Below, piece by piece: positions 40,501 to 51,065 of a stretch of DNA of 64,000 nt (position 1 is its first letter; each line of letters opens with the position of its first letter). Below the pieces are notes generated by a model. It was not told where the DNA came from and did not search any database. It saw only the letters and a program-made list of their open reading frames with translations. The DNA is from Cordylochernes scorpioides (taxonomy: Eukaryota > Arthropoda > Arachnida > Pseudoscorpiones > Chernetidae): positions 12,395,475-12,459,474 of the forward strand of contig CP092872.1 in assembly GCA_030710605.1 (NCBI GenBank). The letters run 5' to 3'. The translations under genes were made by a program, and so were the position numbers.

Positions 40501-41004
40501 GACCAATTCTTTTTTTAAGATGAGATCTTTGCTTCCTTCTATCATTAGATCTTTTCCACCTCGAATATCTTCGTTAATAACCGTGATTTTCTTAATTGAG
40601 CGAGCTGGAACAAAACAGTCTTCTAACGCATGTGTAGGCAGATCTTCTTCTAGGCCGTCGTTCACACTTTCCTTCAAATGTATTTCACCTCTTCCGCAAT
40701 CAATCACTGCACTTGTGGCTCGAAAGAAATCAAGACCAAGTATTATGTGATGGCTACATTCAGAGAAGACAACAAAAGTAAAATAAATCTCAAGTTCTTC
40801 AATTGACACTTTTAAGTTGCATCGTCCCAGAGTTTCGATGTGTTTCCTATTGGCGACTCTCAGTACAGGCCCTTTTTCTGCAAAGAACGGAATTTTCAAA
40901 TATCGGCGAAAACTTTCCGAGATTACGGAATAATCGGCTCCAGAATCGACTAAGGCCTCAACATTCTGTCCATTTATGGTGATAACAACGTAGTTCCGTT
41001 TCAT
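37600..41004 (-). CDS. Pol polyprotein of Gypsy element
   Basis: 1134 codons from the first ATG, but the frame is open upstream to the frameshift site at 41079-41085, so the natural product is Gag-Pol. Order protease-RT-RNase H-integrase is Ty3/Gypsy. Protease LVDSGAD (D20). RT: SMDLRTGYWQI and MPFGLCNAPATF, with YLDD at residues 439-442. RNase H: HTDASG (D588) and ERECLAVVWA. Integrase: HHCC finger starting near H782 (HDAPMAGHLG...HCRECQRRKG), then the DD35E triad D852, D912, E948. A GPY-type segment (RYFGPYKVV) lies near the C-terminus. No stop or frameshift is seen and all catalytic residues are present, so the enzyme set is probably functional. Confidence 0.93.
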   Translation of the reverse strand: MKRNYVVITINGQNVEALVDSGADYSVISESFRRYLKIPFFAEKGPVLRVANRKHIETLGRCNLKVSIEELEIYFTFVVFSECSHHIILGLDFFRATSAVIDCGRGEIHLKESVNDGLEEDLPTHALEDCFVPARSIKKITVINEDIRGGKDLMIEGSKDLILKKELVIPSSIINFHHGRGEIWVTNGTSQNQIIPAGMLVGYLRKIGSSGIYSVDTAEDDKTQSNIKNEDRRQQILSLVDERLNEEQKSMIAECLEKYSEVFDFDRKSFSTTSNVKHKIDTSDSRPIKQRPYRVSPVERRAIQSEVDKMMKMGIVQPSESPWSSPVVLVKKKDGSWRFCVDYRKLNKVTKKDVYPLPRNDDVLDSLTGAKFFSSMDLRTGYWQIEIDEEDREKTAFITPDGLYEFRVMPFGLCNAPATFERMMDKLLAGLKWTICLCYLDDIIVYATSFKEHIERLGKVLRCIQQAGLCINHEKCRFGSREIKVLGHLVTESGIRPDPDKIEAITNFPTPKTTTEVRSFMGLCSYYRRFVKDFANKAKPLHDLLRNNVKFFWSNEQEQSFQILKSALTTDPVLGHFKEDAETLVHTDASGYGVGAVLTQLVEGKEKPIAYASRTLNAAERNYSTTERECLAVVWAIYKFRPYLFGKHFTVVSDHHSLCWLANVKDPSGRLARWALRLQEFDISIVYKNGKRHQDADCLSRNPLPQSNEDNIPELSSITDIRKEQRSDVQTKKIIQEIDSKSESGYKIIDGILYRKNYDPMGKPWLLVVPKQMRVDILREAHDAPMAGHLGFAKTYDRVRRKYFWPGLHRSVRQYVAHCRECQRRKGSTERPPGQLVPIPPVSRPFEKIGIDLLGRFPTSNDGNKWTVVATDYLTRYAMTKAIPNGSSEEVGKFIVEDVILKHGAPRELISDRGRTFISHTIRDINNLCGTAHRFTSAYHPQTNGLTERLNKTLGDMLSMYVDVDQRNWDSVLPYVTFAYNTAKQETTGFSPFYLVHGRDVETPLDTILTYREEANLEDYVESLVTNAEDARQLARLNILKAQEKDKSRYDKSHRPVQYRTEDLVWVYTPVRKQGLSEKLLKRYFGPYKVVRQLSEVTYEVEALERRPRQRNIKDIVHVLRMKPYRSPEEQTQD

Positions 41005-41075
41005 GTTCGCAGTTATAATAGGGGGAGGATTTCTACTATCGTCAGCGGCCTTACCTCCAGTCTCGGTCGCTCTTC

Positions 41076-42254
41076 TTAGTTTCCCTGGCTTAGGCGGCGA
41101 GGAGATTGACTGGATCGGCGAGAGGGCGACGGCGTTGCGTTTCGTCTTGAGGGGGATCTTCCACGGCCAGGATAGGGCGACGGGTTTCGAAAGCGGCGAT
41201 CTACAAACTCAACTTCTTCGGCATTTTGATTGAACCAGGTATTGTAATTATTAGAGTAGGTCGGCCTTCTTACCCTGGCTTCCTCGAAAACACGCCTTCT
41301 GTCCCGGCAATATCGGGCTACATGTCCTGGGCGACCGCAATGGAAACATATTGGAACGTTTTCGTGTGTCCTCCATTCATCAGTTCTTCTCTGTGGTGAT
41401 GTCTGGTTGAGTACCGGTGGTCTTTGGTTCAGGAACTGCTGTCGTGGCGTCTGTTTGAATATTTGGGGTCGGTTAGAGTACTGTTGTCGTGGCATTGACC
41501 TTTGAACGGGCTGCGAAATTGCAGACAGGTTCCTTTCAACTTCCTCTCGGATAATTAGATCCAGGGAAGATGGTTTGAGAGTGGCTGGCTCGGGATTCAA
41601 TGCATGGTAGATTTCTTCTCGGACGATACGTCTAATGAGGTCCTCCATAGATTCCGATTCTGCTGGGTTGATGGCGGCAGCATTCGGCAGTCTATCAAAA
41701 ACTATCCGCGTGTTCACACGCTTCTTTTGAGATAGTTCGATTTTTCGACACCACCTTATAAACTCCTCGGTGGTGGCAATTTCAAAGGTGACAATTGCCC
41801 TGTAAATTTCCTCAGAGACCCCCTTGACTAAATGAGCAACTTTCTCGTTTTCATTCATGTTGGGGTTAATTTGCCGGCATAAATAGAGGACGTCTTGAAT
41901 ATACGCCTCACTAGACTCTCCCTTTCCTTGGGCCCTGGCTTTTAGTTTTTCTAAAACCTGGTCTTTTTCGCTGGCGTGATGTCCAAAGGCCTGAGACAAC
42001 ATTGTCTCAAAAAGTTCCCATGAGGTTATTTGTTCCTCTACATTCTCGAACCAGACTTTGGCCGTTCCTGAGAGGAAGAAGTAAACATTCGCCAGGCACA
42101 TGGAACTGTCCCAGCAGTTGAACCGAGCTACACGATGGTACTCTTTCAACCATTTCTCCGAGCTTTGGCCCGGTTCCCCCGAAAATATAGAAGGGTTTCT
42201 AATATGTTTGAAGTGGTACTCACCCTGTGGGGTCTCTCTTCCTTCGTGTTGCAT
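41076..42254 (-). CDS. Gag of Gypsy element
   Basis: 392 codons from the first ATG (42254); the same frame is open upstream to 42353 and into the LTR, so up to 33 more residues (with RRSRRIQGLNP) might be translated from a non-ATG start. The middle has a Gag capsid-like helical region (IFSGEPGQSSEKWLKEYHRV, SGTAKVWFENV, LCRQINP..NENEKVAHLVKG). A single zinc knuckle CFHCGRPGHVARYC (CCHC) near the end binds RNA. The tail is rich in R, S and P. TAA stop at 41076-41078, directly after the slippery heptamer. Confidence 0.88.
   Translation of the reverse strand: MQHEGRETPQGEYHFKHIRNPSIFSGEPGQSSEKWLKEYHRVARFNCWDSSMCLANVYFFLSGTAKVWFENVEEQITSWELFETMLSQAFGHHASEKDQVLEKLKARAQGKGESSEAYIQDVLYLCRQINPNMNENEKVAHLVKGVSEEIYRAIVTFEIATTEEFIRWCRKIELSQKKRVNTRIVFDRLPNAAAINPAESESMEDLIRRIVREEIYHALNPEPATLKPSSLDLIIREEVERNLSAISQPVQRSMPRQQYSNRPQIFKQTPRQQFLNQRPPVLNQTSPQRRTDEWRTHENVPICFHCGRPGHVARYCRDRRRVFEEARVRRPTYSNNYNTWFNQNAEEVEFVDRRFRNPSPYPGRGRSPSRRNATPSPSRRSSQSPRRLSQGN
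41079..41085 (-). promoter_or_regulatory. -1 ribosomal frameshift heptamer, gag/pol
   Basis: On the minus strand G GGA AAC is followed at once by the gag stop TAA. It fits X XXY YYZ exactly. Slipping back one base puts ribosomes in the pol frame, which is open from here through the pol ATG. A downstream stem or pseudoknot was not worked out. Confidence 0.75.
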
Positions 42255-42347
42255 CTTAGAATATTCCAATGGGTTTAATCCTTGGATTCTACGACTTCTT
42301 CTTATAGCTTGGGCAGCGAAGGGATGATCCAGCTTGTCTCCACCAGA

Positions 42348-42720
42348 TGTCACAGTAATGAAGGTGACGAGTCGTTTGGGTAGAATAAAATAATAATTTA
42401 TTAGATGACTTTAAATAGTTAATAAGTTTGAGGGATAAAAAGAAATAGAGGTAAACTAAGTTAAATGGATAAAAATAATGGTAAATTAAGGAAGTAATGT
42501 CAGAGACCCAAACGGCTGGCTTTCGGCTACACCCCTCAAGATGGCGACTATTGTTTACAAACTTTCCGCCTAGCGCGCCCGCCATCTATCGGAGCTTAAG
42601 TACATAACACTTGCCGAGCTGACAGCGCGCGCCACCTATCGGGGCTTAGGTACATAACATTCGCCAAGCTGCCGATGTATTATTTACAGTTACAAGCTAT
42701 GTACATTTTTGGTTATGACA
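42348..42720 (-). repeat. Gypsy 5' LTR
   Basis: 373 bp, same as 37158-37530. The sequence just inside on the minus strand reads TCTGGTGGAGACAAGC, where the primer-binding site should be; the tRNA is not identified. Confidence 0.92.
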
Positions 42721-42744
42721 ATATATATATATATATATATTTTT

Positions 42745-42885
42745 GGATATAGAGCAATCCATAAAAATAAATCTTTAATTAAAAAGGCATTTATTGGATT
42801 AAAAAATATAATTTATTTTATCAACTGAAATATTGGTAAAATAAATGATTTTTTTAATCCAATATATGCCTTTTTTAAATATATA
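42745..42885. mobile_element. Short palindrome, AAAAAGGCATATATTGGATC family
   Basis: GAGCAATCCATAAAAATAAA, AAAAAGGCATTTATTGGATT and the mirror AATCCAATATATGCCTTTTT. It starts right at the Gypsy insertion, so the Gypsy probably landed in or beside it; the 36885-36925 arm may be its other side. Confidence 0.65.
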
Positions 42886-43014
42886 TATCAATTATATTAC
42901 TAATATATTATATATATTTCAATATACAAGGTAGAAAGGTTTAAATTGATAATTTTAACAATCAAAAATTTAGAATATATATTTATTTCAAGATCATTAC
43001 ACTTTCTTTATATA

Positions 43015-44392
43015 TGTTGGGACACCTCGTGACCATAATGTGCCAAAGTAACCCAGAACCCCACCTAACCTAACCATATCCCACCTTTGTCCATTTAAGT
43101 TACCAACCTCTGGTGATTGCGAGGTGTTGAGATGGAGCCTGAAGCCACCTTTAGCCCTGGCAGCACTGAGCCAGAGACCGAGATCCCCTTCCTGTAATCA
43201 AGTCACCTGACCTGTGGTGGATGACCTGGCCCCACCAACACCAGGATAGTCCAAGATGGACTCAGACACCCCTTCCTGGTGGTCAAGACACCTGACCTAT
43301 GGTGGATGACCTGGCCCCACCAACACCAAGCTAGCCTGAGATGGACTCAGACACCCCTTCCTGTTAGTCGAGCCACATGTCCGATGGTGGCCGACTTGAC
43401 CACAAACCAGTCCAAGATGGACCCAGACACCCTTTCCTGTAGTCAAGCCACAGACCTATGGTGCTTGACCTGGCTCCACCATCTTCATGCAGAGCACCAG
43501 CTCCACCACGAGCCCTGAACCTTTCCCAAGCTGACCCCAAGATGCCCAGATCCTACAATATTAATTGTTTTTTTTTTTAATTCAATATTTTGGTATTTTT
43601 ATTTTATTATTTTGTGAATATTTCTTTAATAATTTTATATTTAATTTATTTTTATCATTTTTTAAGATGCCTTTTTATTTTTTTTATTTTCATAGAGAGA
43701 AAGGTGATGATAGCTTGGGGGGGTGAGTTCAGCAACACTGGGAGAAGGAAGCGGGATATTTACATTCTTGAAGATTGACAATTTTGATATTGACATTCGG
43801 ATTTTTACATTTTTTTAAACAAAAATTAGATTTTTTTTTCGAGAAGCAAAAAAGACTTGGAGTTGCGGAGGGCGAAGGCCGCTGGCTGCGGCCTTGCCTG
43901 CCCCTTTTCGAATCATGGACATGGGTGGCTAGATGACGAGGTAGGTGGGGACATAATGGGACTTTGGCATAATAGGCCTTTTTTTTTTCTTTTGTATAAA
44001 GTTTAAAACTCCTCCCTTTTAACCTTATCTGCAGTTTTTTTTTTCTTAAATATATATATTTTTAATCTTATATGCGCGTGATATTATTCAAGTATTTTTT
44101 CTTTGTAGTGCATTGAAAATTTATTTTATTAGAATAAATAAAATATGTTTAACCAAAAAATTGATTGGTTAATTTCCCCATCAACATAATTGCTAGCCGG
44201 CACAGCTTTAGGTCTCTACATGTGCCATAGATGAATAAATTTGTGGTCTGCTTTTCTGCAGCCACTGGCGCCCTAATATTTGGACATGTAGAGATCTGGA
44301 AATAGTAAAAGTATAAAATCATCATTGTTTTTAACAATGACTTTCTTCTTCCATTATACAAAAAAAATTATGAAATGCTCTCGAACTCATCA
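43015..44392 (+). repeat. 5' LTR of noncoding element
   Basis: 1378 bp. Contains an imperfect ~80-bp tandem repeat at 43189-43520 (ACCTATGGTGGATGACCTGG, AGATGGACTCAGACACCCC; about four units) and a GC-rich segment at 43850-43950. Confidence 0.85.
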
Positions 44393-44416
44393 ATGTCGCC
44401 CGCCGCGGGGCTCGAA
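44393..44416 (+). promoter_or_regulatory. Primer-binding-site candidate
   Basis: TGTCGCCCGCCGCGGGGCTC then GAA. Its reverse complement, TTCGAGCCCCGCGGCGGG then CGACA, looks like a tRNA 3' half: T-loop TTCGA, T-stem, acceptor strand and a mutated CCA. The match would extend beyond the usual 18 nt into the T-loop. The tRNA identity is not established. Confidence 0.5.
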
Positions 44417-47400
44417 TTATGTATATAATTTTCTTCTATTATATTTAAAAATATATACATAGTGAAACGCCATTAGGGCTAAGTAGAACACGATCCTGAG
44501 ATTAATTAAGAATCAATACCCAGGGAAATGAGACTAATAAAATATTTTTCAATGTACACAGAATAATTATTTTTAGGTAGATATTTATATATATAACTTG
44601 TAATTTTTTTTTCAAGCAAGTTTGTGTTTTGAATTATTTAAAGTTATAAAAATTATCCAATATCCACTCTGTAGTAAGTAAACAAATCTAATGCTTCTTC
44701 TAAAAATTGTTTTGGTGAGTAAGTTTAATATTTGTATGTTTTAATAAACATTTATTATTATATTAGACGAAATTCGAGCCATGATTGGCAGCTTAGTTTA
44801 AATTTAGGACTCGGTGCAGAAAAACAACATCTGGAGTCACCAGATGTGCTGGAACCAAATATAATTTTTGGCGCTAGAAATGGGAAACACTGACGTCAGA
44901 CAATAGTTGATTAAAATTAATTACCATTTCTTTCTTTTATACAGAGAATACACGTTTATATTTTTCAATATTATTGGAGAAATACACTAATAATAAACCT
45001 GTTTCATACATTTATTATATACAATATTTTATTTAAATTCTTTTCTGTTTGTAACATTTAGATGTTTTAAAATATATTTACTTAGAAGGAAATATGATGT
45101 TAATAATTTTTAATTTACTTTAATATGGAAACTATAACAGTGTCATAATAAACATAAACAGATGTCAATTTCAAATGACTTACCATTATGTAAGAAATTT
45201 GCAGGGAGGTTTTCCTATTATATGGTTACATATACCCAGATCTAATAATCTAATTCATGAAATACATTTCATTAAGTTAACCTTTATTTATAAACCAGTT
45301 GATAGTTTAAACCAATTAGCTCATTTATTTTTAGGCCTAAATGTCTTTTTTTTTCATCTTTATTGGTTGAAACAATTTTCTAAGGCAATTTATTGAATAA
45401 AAAGGCATGTTTTCTTTTCAAGTGTTTGAAATAACAAAAGCTATAATTATTATTATCTTAATGAGGTATTTCAGGAATATTGCATATGAGTGTATGAAAA
45501 AATTACATTTCTTGACATTCTTTTTGGTTAATAATGATTTTCACTTATAGAAGTGTTAGCATGCCAATGGTCTGCCCTTGAGGTACATGCTGACCTACAT
45601 GATTAAGCTTTTCATAGTATAAAGGAAATATTTACATGGTATGAACAGGTTAAATTTAGAGTAAAAGTTTTTTATATTTAATTTTTTTAGGGTAATTTCT
45701 AGATTTTTTGAACTTTTTTTTTGTGTGTAAATTTATCAAAATGTAAGAGCATTTGTGCATCCTTTTTTTTTTTCAAACTCAGCCTTTGTTTTTTTAGTAA
45801 TTTTATAAACTTTTATTTTAGTATAGATTTAAGACCTACTTTTATGATTAAAGAGATATCCATTTCTTCAACTAGGAGTTAAGATTTTGTGTCTCGGACA
45901 GTGAAGCACCTAAAAGACGAGATTTAGGCTCTCTTGATATCCATCACTGTGAGCAATCTTTATGAAGCAATGTTGAATTAGTTGGATAGTCAGTGTAGTA
46001 GTTTTTTTTTAATAGGATTCTAGGATTTATAATATGGTCTAATTTTGAGGATTTTTCCTTTTTTGTTGTTGTTTTCTCTTTGTCGCTTATTGTAAACACA
46101 GGACGGACGGGATACAGGCCCTCTAGATAGCTTTTACAGTAAATGATAATATTTTTTTAGGTTAAATAGATAGGATTAGATGAATATTTGAAGATAGGAT
46201 TTCTATTTTTTTTATGAACCTTGCACACTTTTTTTTTTTAATGTTAGATTACCATTTTGGGTACCGAATGACCAAATTGGTGGTAATTAGTACAAGTTTA
46301 TTTTCTTTTGTGAGTTTATGGAGGTGGACCATAACTAGATTTTCTTTGGTATAGAGCACTTGTGCTTATCTCCCTGAATTTAGTTTTTGAATAGTTGTTT
46401 TGTTTGTTTAATGTTCAGGCAGTGCTTTTGATTTCAAGTTTAGTTTGAATGCATCCGCAAATGTTTTCTTTTTTTTTTTTGTATGAATGAAGGATAGTGA
46501 ATGAGATATCAAACTTCAAGCCAACAGTATGTTAGACCTGGACAAATTAAAATATTGGTAGGATAGGATCTTGTAACTTTATATAAAATGTGTTAGGACC
46601 TTAATAGTTTGATCTACCATCAGGGATTTGTAAACTCACTGGCAATCTGATGTCTGCTTAGGCAGAGTTTCTTCACTTCATGTGGAGGTATAAATTTGAT
46701 TTCAATTTTTTTCTTTGTTTATATATGTTAGGTTTAAACTTATCTATTTTTTTTAACTGGATTTTTTTGACCCTGGATGAGATATAGGCTCTCCAGCTAA
46801 GTTTCTCTTTCTGTGAAGAAAGCACTCGTATGGTTGTGGGAAATGTCATTTGTCATGTGCTCTGGGAGCACACACTGGATGTCAAGGGAGAGAGTCCCAT
46901 GAATTTTTTCTTCTGACTGCTCTGGGAGCAGCAGTTGTGTTGACCATGTGAAGGTCTTTGTCCTCCGCCTGAAAGTCCCGAAGGTGTGAGAAGCTCTAGC
47001 TTTGGGCAGCTAGAGGACAAATGGCATAGTCCCATGTAAACTAACAAGTACCTGAGTGTCAGTTTGTGATTATAGATTTGGTCTTGAACCTTGAATACCG
47101 GTTCGAAAGAATTTTTTTTTTTAAGGTTTATTATAAAAAAGTAGGGTAATTTTTGTGTGTGTTTTAAGGTCATTAAAAAAAAAGGAGGTATATATACCTT
47201 AAGGTTAAGCTATAGGTTTGGTTTAATATTTTGTGAAGCAGGATTTTTTTTTTTAACAAAGGATGTTTTCAGTTATGTATGGCCATGCGAGGTCAATGTA
47301 CCGAATGATTTAGGTAGACAACTAGTCTAACCATGTAAAAGGTTTCAGTTCAATTTTTAATCAGAGATTCAATTGGTTTTAACCGAATGAGTTGTGTGTG

Positions 47401-47847
47401 GGATCAAAGTGTTTTAAAGTACTGATTTGAATTACCCTATTAAATATTAGTAGAAAGAAGCGCATTAGATTTGAAATTTGTCTTTTCCCCCTGATACCTT
47501 TAAGTATTTTAGGACTTTTTTTTTTTGGCTGTTACATTATGAAAAATGCATATATTGGATAATTGTTATTATTTGAAAAAGAAAATGAATTGCATTTGCA
47601 TACGTGTATACCATAATATTTTTTAAATTTGTAGATTTATGATTTTAGAATTTTTGAGTTTTTTTTTTTCTCATCACTTCACCCTAGCACCCAGGGTGGA
47701 TTTGAGTGATTAAGTAATATTTGAGTATAGATATACTATTTTTTGTAGTATATATTTTCTTTTATGTAATTTTTTTTATTTTTATTAAGTTTCCTCACTC
47801 GGTGTTGGAAATTAATTTTCTTTTTTATTTGGTAAAATTAATTTTTT
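44417..47847 (+). other. Interior of noncoding LTR element
   Basis: AT-rich with many T-runs and a GC-richer part at 46760-47060. All frames are short. A repeated CTCTGGGAGCA word occurs at 46860 and 46920, and two AGATATAGGCTCTC / GAGATTTAGGCTCTC words at 45922 and 46783. It may act only as packaged RNA. Confidence 0.6.
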
Positions 47848-47859
47848 GGCAGGGAGGAT
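47848..47859 (+). promoter_or_regulatory. Polypurine tract candidate
   Basis: GGCAGGGAGGAT directly before the 3' LTR. Confidence 0.55.
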
Positions 47860-49237
47860 TGTTGGGACACCTCGTGACCATAATGTGCCAAAGTAACCCA
47901 GAACCCCACCTAACCTAACCATATCCCACCTTTGTCCATTTAAGTTACCAACCTCTGGTGATTGCGAGGTGTTGAGATGGAGCCTGAAGCCACCTTTAGC
48001 CCTGGCAGCACTGAGCCAGAGACCGAGATCCCCTTCCTGTAATCAAGTCACCTGACCTGTGGTGGATGACCTGGCCCCACCAACACCAGGATAGTCCAAG
48101 ATGGACTCAGACACCCCTTCCTGGTGGTCAAGACACCTGACCTATGGTGGATGACCTGGCCCCACCAACACCAAGCTAGCCTGAGATGGACTCAGACACC
48201 CCTTCCTGTTAGTCGAGCCACATGTCCGATGGTGGCCGACTTGACCACAAACCAGTCCAAGATGGACCCAGACACCCCTTCCTGTAGTCAAGCCACCGAC
48301 CTATGGTGCTTGACCTGGCTCCACCATCTTCATACAGAGCACCAGCTCCACCACGAGCCCTGAACCTTTCCCAAGCTGACCCCAAGATGCCCAGATCCTA
48401 CAATATTAATTGTTTTTTTTTTAATTCAATATTTTCGTATTTTTATTTTATTTTTTTTGTGAATATTTCTTTAATAATTTTATATTTAATTTATTTTTAT
48501 CATTTTTTAAGATGCCTTTTTAATTTTTTTATTTTCATAGAGAGAAAGGTGATGATAGCTTGGGGGGGTGAGTTCAGCAACACTGGGAGAAGGAAGCGGG
48601 ATATTTACATTCTTGAAGATTGACAATTTTGATATTGACATTCGGATTTTTACATTTTTTTAAACAAAAATTAGATTTTTTTTTCGAGAAGCAAAAAAGA
48701 CTTGGAGTTGCGGAGGGCGAAGGCCGCTGGCTGCGGCCTTGCCTGCCCCTTTTCGAATCATGGACATGGGTGGCTAGATGACGAGGTAGGTGGGGACATA
48801 ATGGGACTTTGGCATAATAGGCCTTTTTTTTTTCTTTTGTATAAAGTTTAAAACTCCTCCCTTTTAACCTTATCTGCAGTTTTTTTTTTCTTAAATATAT
48901 ATATTTTTAATCTTATATGCGCGTGATATTATTCAAGTATTTTTTCTTTGTAGTGCATTGAAAATTTATTTTATTAGAATAAATAAAATATGTTTAACCA
49001 AAAAATTGATTGGTTAATTTCCCCATCAACATAATTGCTAGCCGGCACAGCTTTAGGTCTCTACATGTGCCATAGATGAATAAATTTGTGGTCTGCTTTT
49101 CTGCAGCCACTGGCGCCCTAATATTTGGACATGTAGAGATCTGGAAATAGTAAAAGTATAAAATCATCATTGTTTTTAACAATGACTTTCTTCTTCCATT
49201 ATACAAAAAAATTTATGAAATGCTCTCGAACTCATCA
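47860..49237 (+). repeat. 3' LTR of noncoding element
   Basis: 1378 bp, nearly identical to 43015-44392. Confidence 0.85.
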
Positions 49238-50039
49238 TATATAATATGCGTGCTTTTTAAATATAACTTAATGAGTATTTAAGTACGTTTTTTTAAAATA
49301 AAATATTTAATATCGCCTTATAAAATATTGAAATTATTTTTTAAAAAATATTATTTCTTTTTAATAAGAAAAACTCGGAGTTAATGAAGCATGTTTTAAA
49401 ATAAAAAATGCCATAAATTATTTTCAAATTACCTTATATAATTTTTAAATAACGTTTTTATACGGTGTGTAAATATTAGAAATAATTTAGGAAAATGATT
49501 AATATTTATTTATTTATACACACAGAGACACATTTAAACTTTCGTTAGATAAAACCAACAATTTATAGCCACTTTAATGATTCAAGATTACAAACATTGA
49601 TAAAAAGTGAACGTATATTATTCTAAAAATAGGAAACCAAACGACCATTTTAAATATACCCGGGCAACAAATTCTGTATCTGGTAAAATAATTGTTATGA
49701 GATAAAGTTGGTCCGCTAGTAATAATTGAATTATGAGCCAAACTAATATATATAGAAAAATAAGATTCTCGAAATTGTCGGCTGGTATTTAATATTGGGA
49801 AGTAATTGATGCCTAACTTAATTAAATTAGGCACATGGTTCGTTTGGCGCTTGTTTAGTTAAAGGATTTTGTTTCAAAATGCAGCCGTTTGAGACAGTTC
49901 TATCGTAGAAAGATTTAATGTTGCATTTATAAAGTCTTTTGGTGTGTATTTAGTATTGTGGAGTAGAAATATATGCAAACTTTGGTTATATACTTTATAT
50001 TCTAGTAAATATGTTATATGATTTTTTTTAATTATATTA
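49238..50039. other. No feature seen
   Basis: Very AT-rich, with no coding or repeat signal beyond short AT palindromes. Confidence 0.5.
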
Positions 50040-50289
50040 AATAGATTCACATACTCTGTTAAATCGACCGCCAGAGGTCACACTTCCCCTATAAAAACTC
50101 ATTGTTGTTGTTTCCCGATGGCCGGCTAAAACCTTTGTAATTATGTAAATAATATTTTTTCCCCTTGTTCTACTCGCCTTAAGACAGGCGGTACTTTTAT
50201 CATATTATGTGTTTTAAATATTCAATTAGTTCAATAAAAGCCATTTTTGTGTGATAACTAATTTTATTAATATTATTTAATTATTACCA
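50040..50289 (+). other. Possible LTR-type promoter and leader
   Basis: TATA-like CCCTATAAAAACTC at 50088-50101, a GC-richer transcribed-looking part, an AATAAAAGCC polyadenylation-like word at 50234, then an AT leader up to an ATG at 50290. Order and spacing resemble an LTR followed by a leader. No second copy is in the window. Confidence 0.3.
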
Positions 50290-50379
50290 TGACTGCAGAA
50301 CAATATGACATACTCATGGATTTCAAGATCAAGCAAATGCTCAACAATATTCTCTATTCTCAAAATAATCAGCATTAAG
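50290..50379 (+). CDS. 29-codon ORF, unknown
   Basis: MTAEQYDILMDFKIKQMLNN ... NQH then TAA. It begins with a good ATG downstream of a promoter-like region and could be the start of a truncated gag, but no family is recognised. Confidence 0.25.
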
Positions 50380-50454
50380 TAATAATTCTATATAACTCTA
50401 ATATTAAAAAATAAACAGAAAATATTTTTATTTATAATATATATGTATTGAAAA

Positions 50455-50545
50455 AATAGAGCAATCCATAAATAGATATTTAATTTTAAAAAGGCATATA
50501 TTGAAAAATAAATTATATTTTGAATTCAATATATGTCTTTTTAAT
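50455..50545. mobile_element. Short palindrome, AAAAAGGCATATATTG family
   Basis: GAGCAATCCATAAATAGATA, AAAAGGCATATATTGAAAAA and mirror TTCAATATATGTCTTTTTAA. Confidence 0.65.
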
Positions 50546-50900
50546 TGAAATATATATGTATATAAATACCATTTTAGTATTATATGCATATATTTATTTA
50601 TAAAATAAGCAATATTATTAGATATAATTTTATTTCAATTTATTACATTCAGATTTTCAAATAAGCTTATGAACTTTATATATTATATTTATACTTTTTA
50701 TGTTCTCTTCTACCTAATATTCAATAGGTGGCGTAGTTTGTATTAAAATAGATTGTATGCTACTGTTATATATATACTGTTATATATTTGTATAATATTA
50801 TTACAGAATTATCATAAGAACTAAAAACATGAATATTTCACGCTATATATTGATTACATCACACAACAAGTCCTTGGTCAAAACCATATATACATATTAT
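50546..50900. other. No feature seen
   Basis: AT-rich spacer. Confidence 0.5.
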
Positions 50901-50904
50901 ATAT

Positions 50905-51065
50905 TACAATACTCATGGACAAAACATAAGGAAGTTGAACCTTTTAACCATGTATATATCGGAATTCAGACAATAACTCTGAAAGATTTTACAGTAACCT
51001 TTATTGAAGACACGCGAGATAACCAAGTAGGAACAAAATTGCCTCTGTCACCTTAAAAAAAAAAA
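50905..51065 (+). mobile_element. Single terminal arm of Tc1-like MITE family
   Basis: ACTCATGGACAAAACATAAG, then GTATATATCGGAATTCAGAC, GAAGACACGCGAGATAACCA, AATTGCCTCTGTCACC. Only one arm is present. Confidence 0.65.

Larger units (their letters stand above)
37158..42720 (-). mobile_element. Ty3/Gypsy LTR retrotransposon, apparently intact
   Basis: Two 373-bp LTRs (37158-37530, 42348-42720) that look identical by eye, each TG...CA on the minus strand. Internal 4817 bp encode Gag and Pol on the minus strand. A polypurine tract (AAAAGGGGAGTAA) adjoins the 3' LTR at 37531-37546. The element sits in an AT dinucleotide run; ATAT on both sides is compatible with a 4-bp target duplication but is not diagnostic. 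Identical LTRs plus an open pol indicate a young insertion. Confidence 0.92.
43015..49237 (+). mobile_element. Noncoding LTR element (LARD-like), 6.2 kb
   Basis: Two 1378-bp direct repeats (43015-44392, 47860-49237) start TGTTGGG and end CATCA, i.e. TG...CA. They differ at only a handful of positions (e.g. CACAGACC/CACCGACC near 43452/48295). A purine-rich GGCAGGGAGGAT precedes the second repeat and a primer-site-like sequence follows the first, as in LTR retrotransposons in plus orientation. The 3467-bp interior has no frame of meaningful length. TATA on both sides could be a target duplication. It must depend on proteins from another element. Confidence 0.8.

Noticed and set aside
43070-43082. 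CCTAACCTAACC as telomere repeat
   Set aside because: Only two units, repeated identically in the second LTR (47914), so it is part of the LTR.
43928-43945. GATGACGAGG as a hammerhead core in the LTR
   Set aside because: No GAAA segment or matching stem II nearby.
45175-45396. 73-codon frame in the noncoding LTR element
   Set aside because: Low-complexity composition, no motif, and the rest of the interior is closed in all frames.
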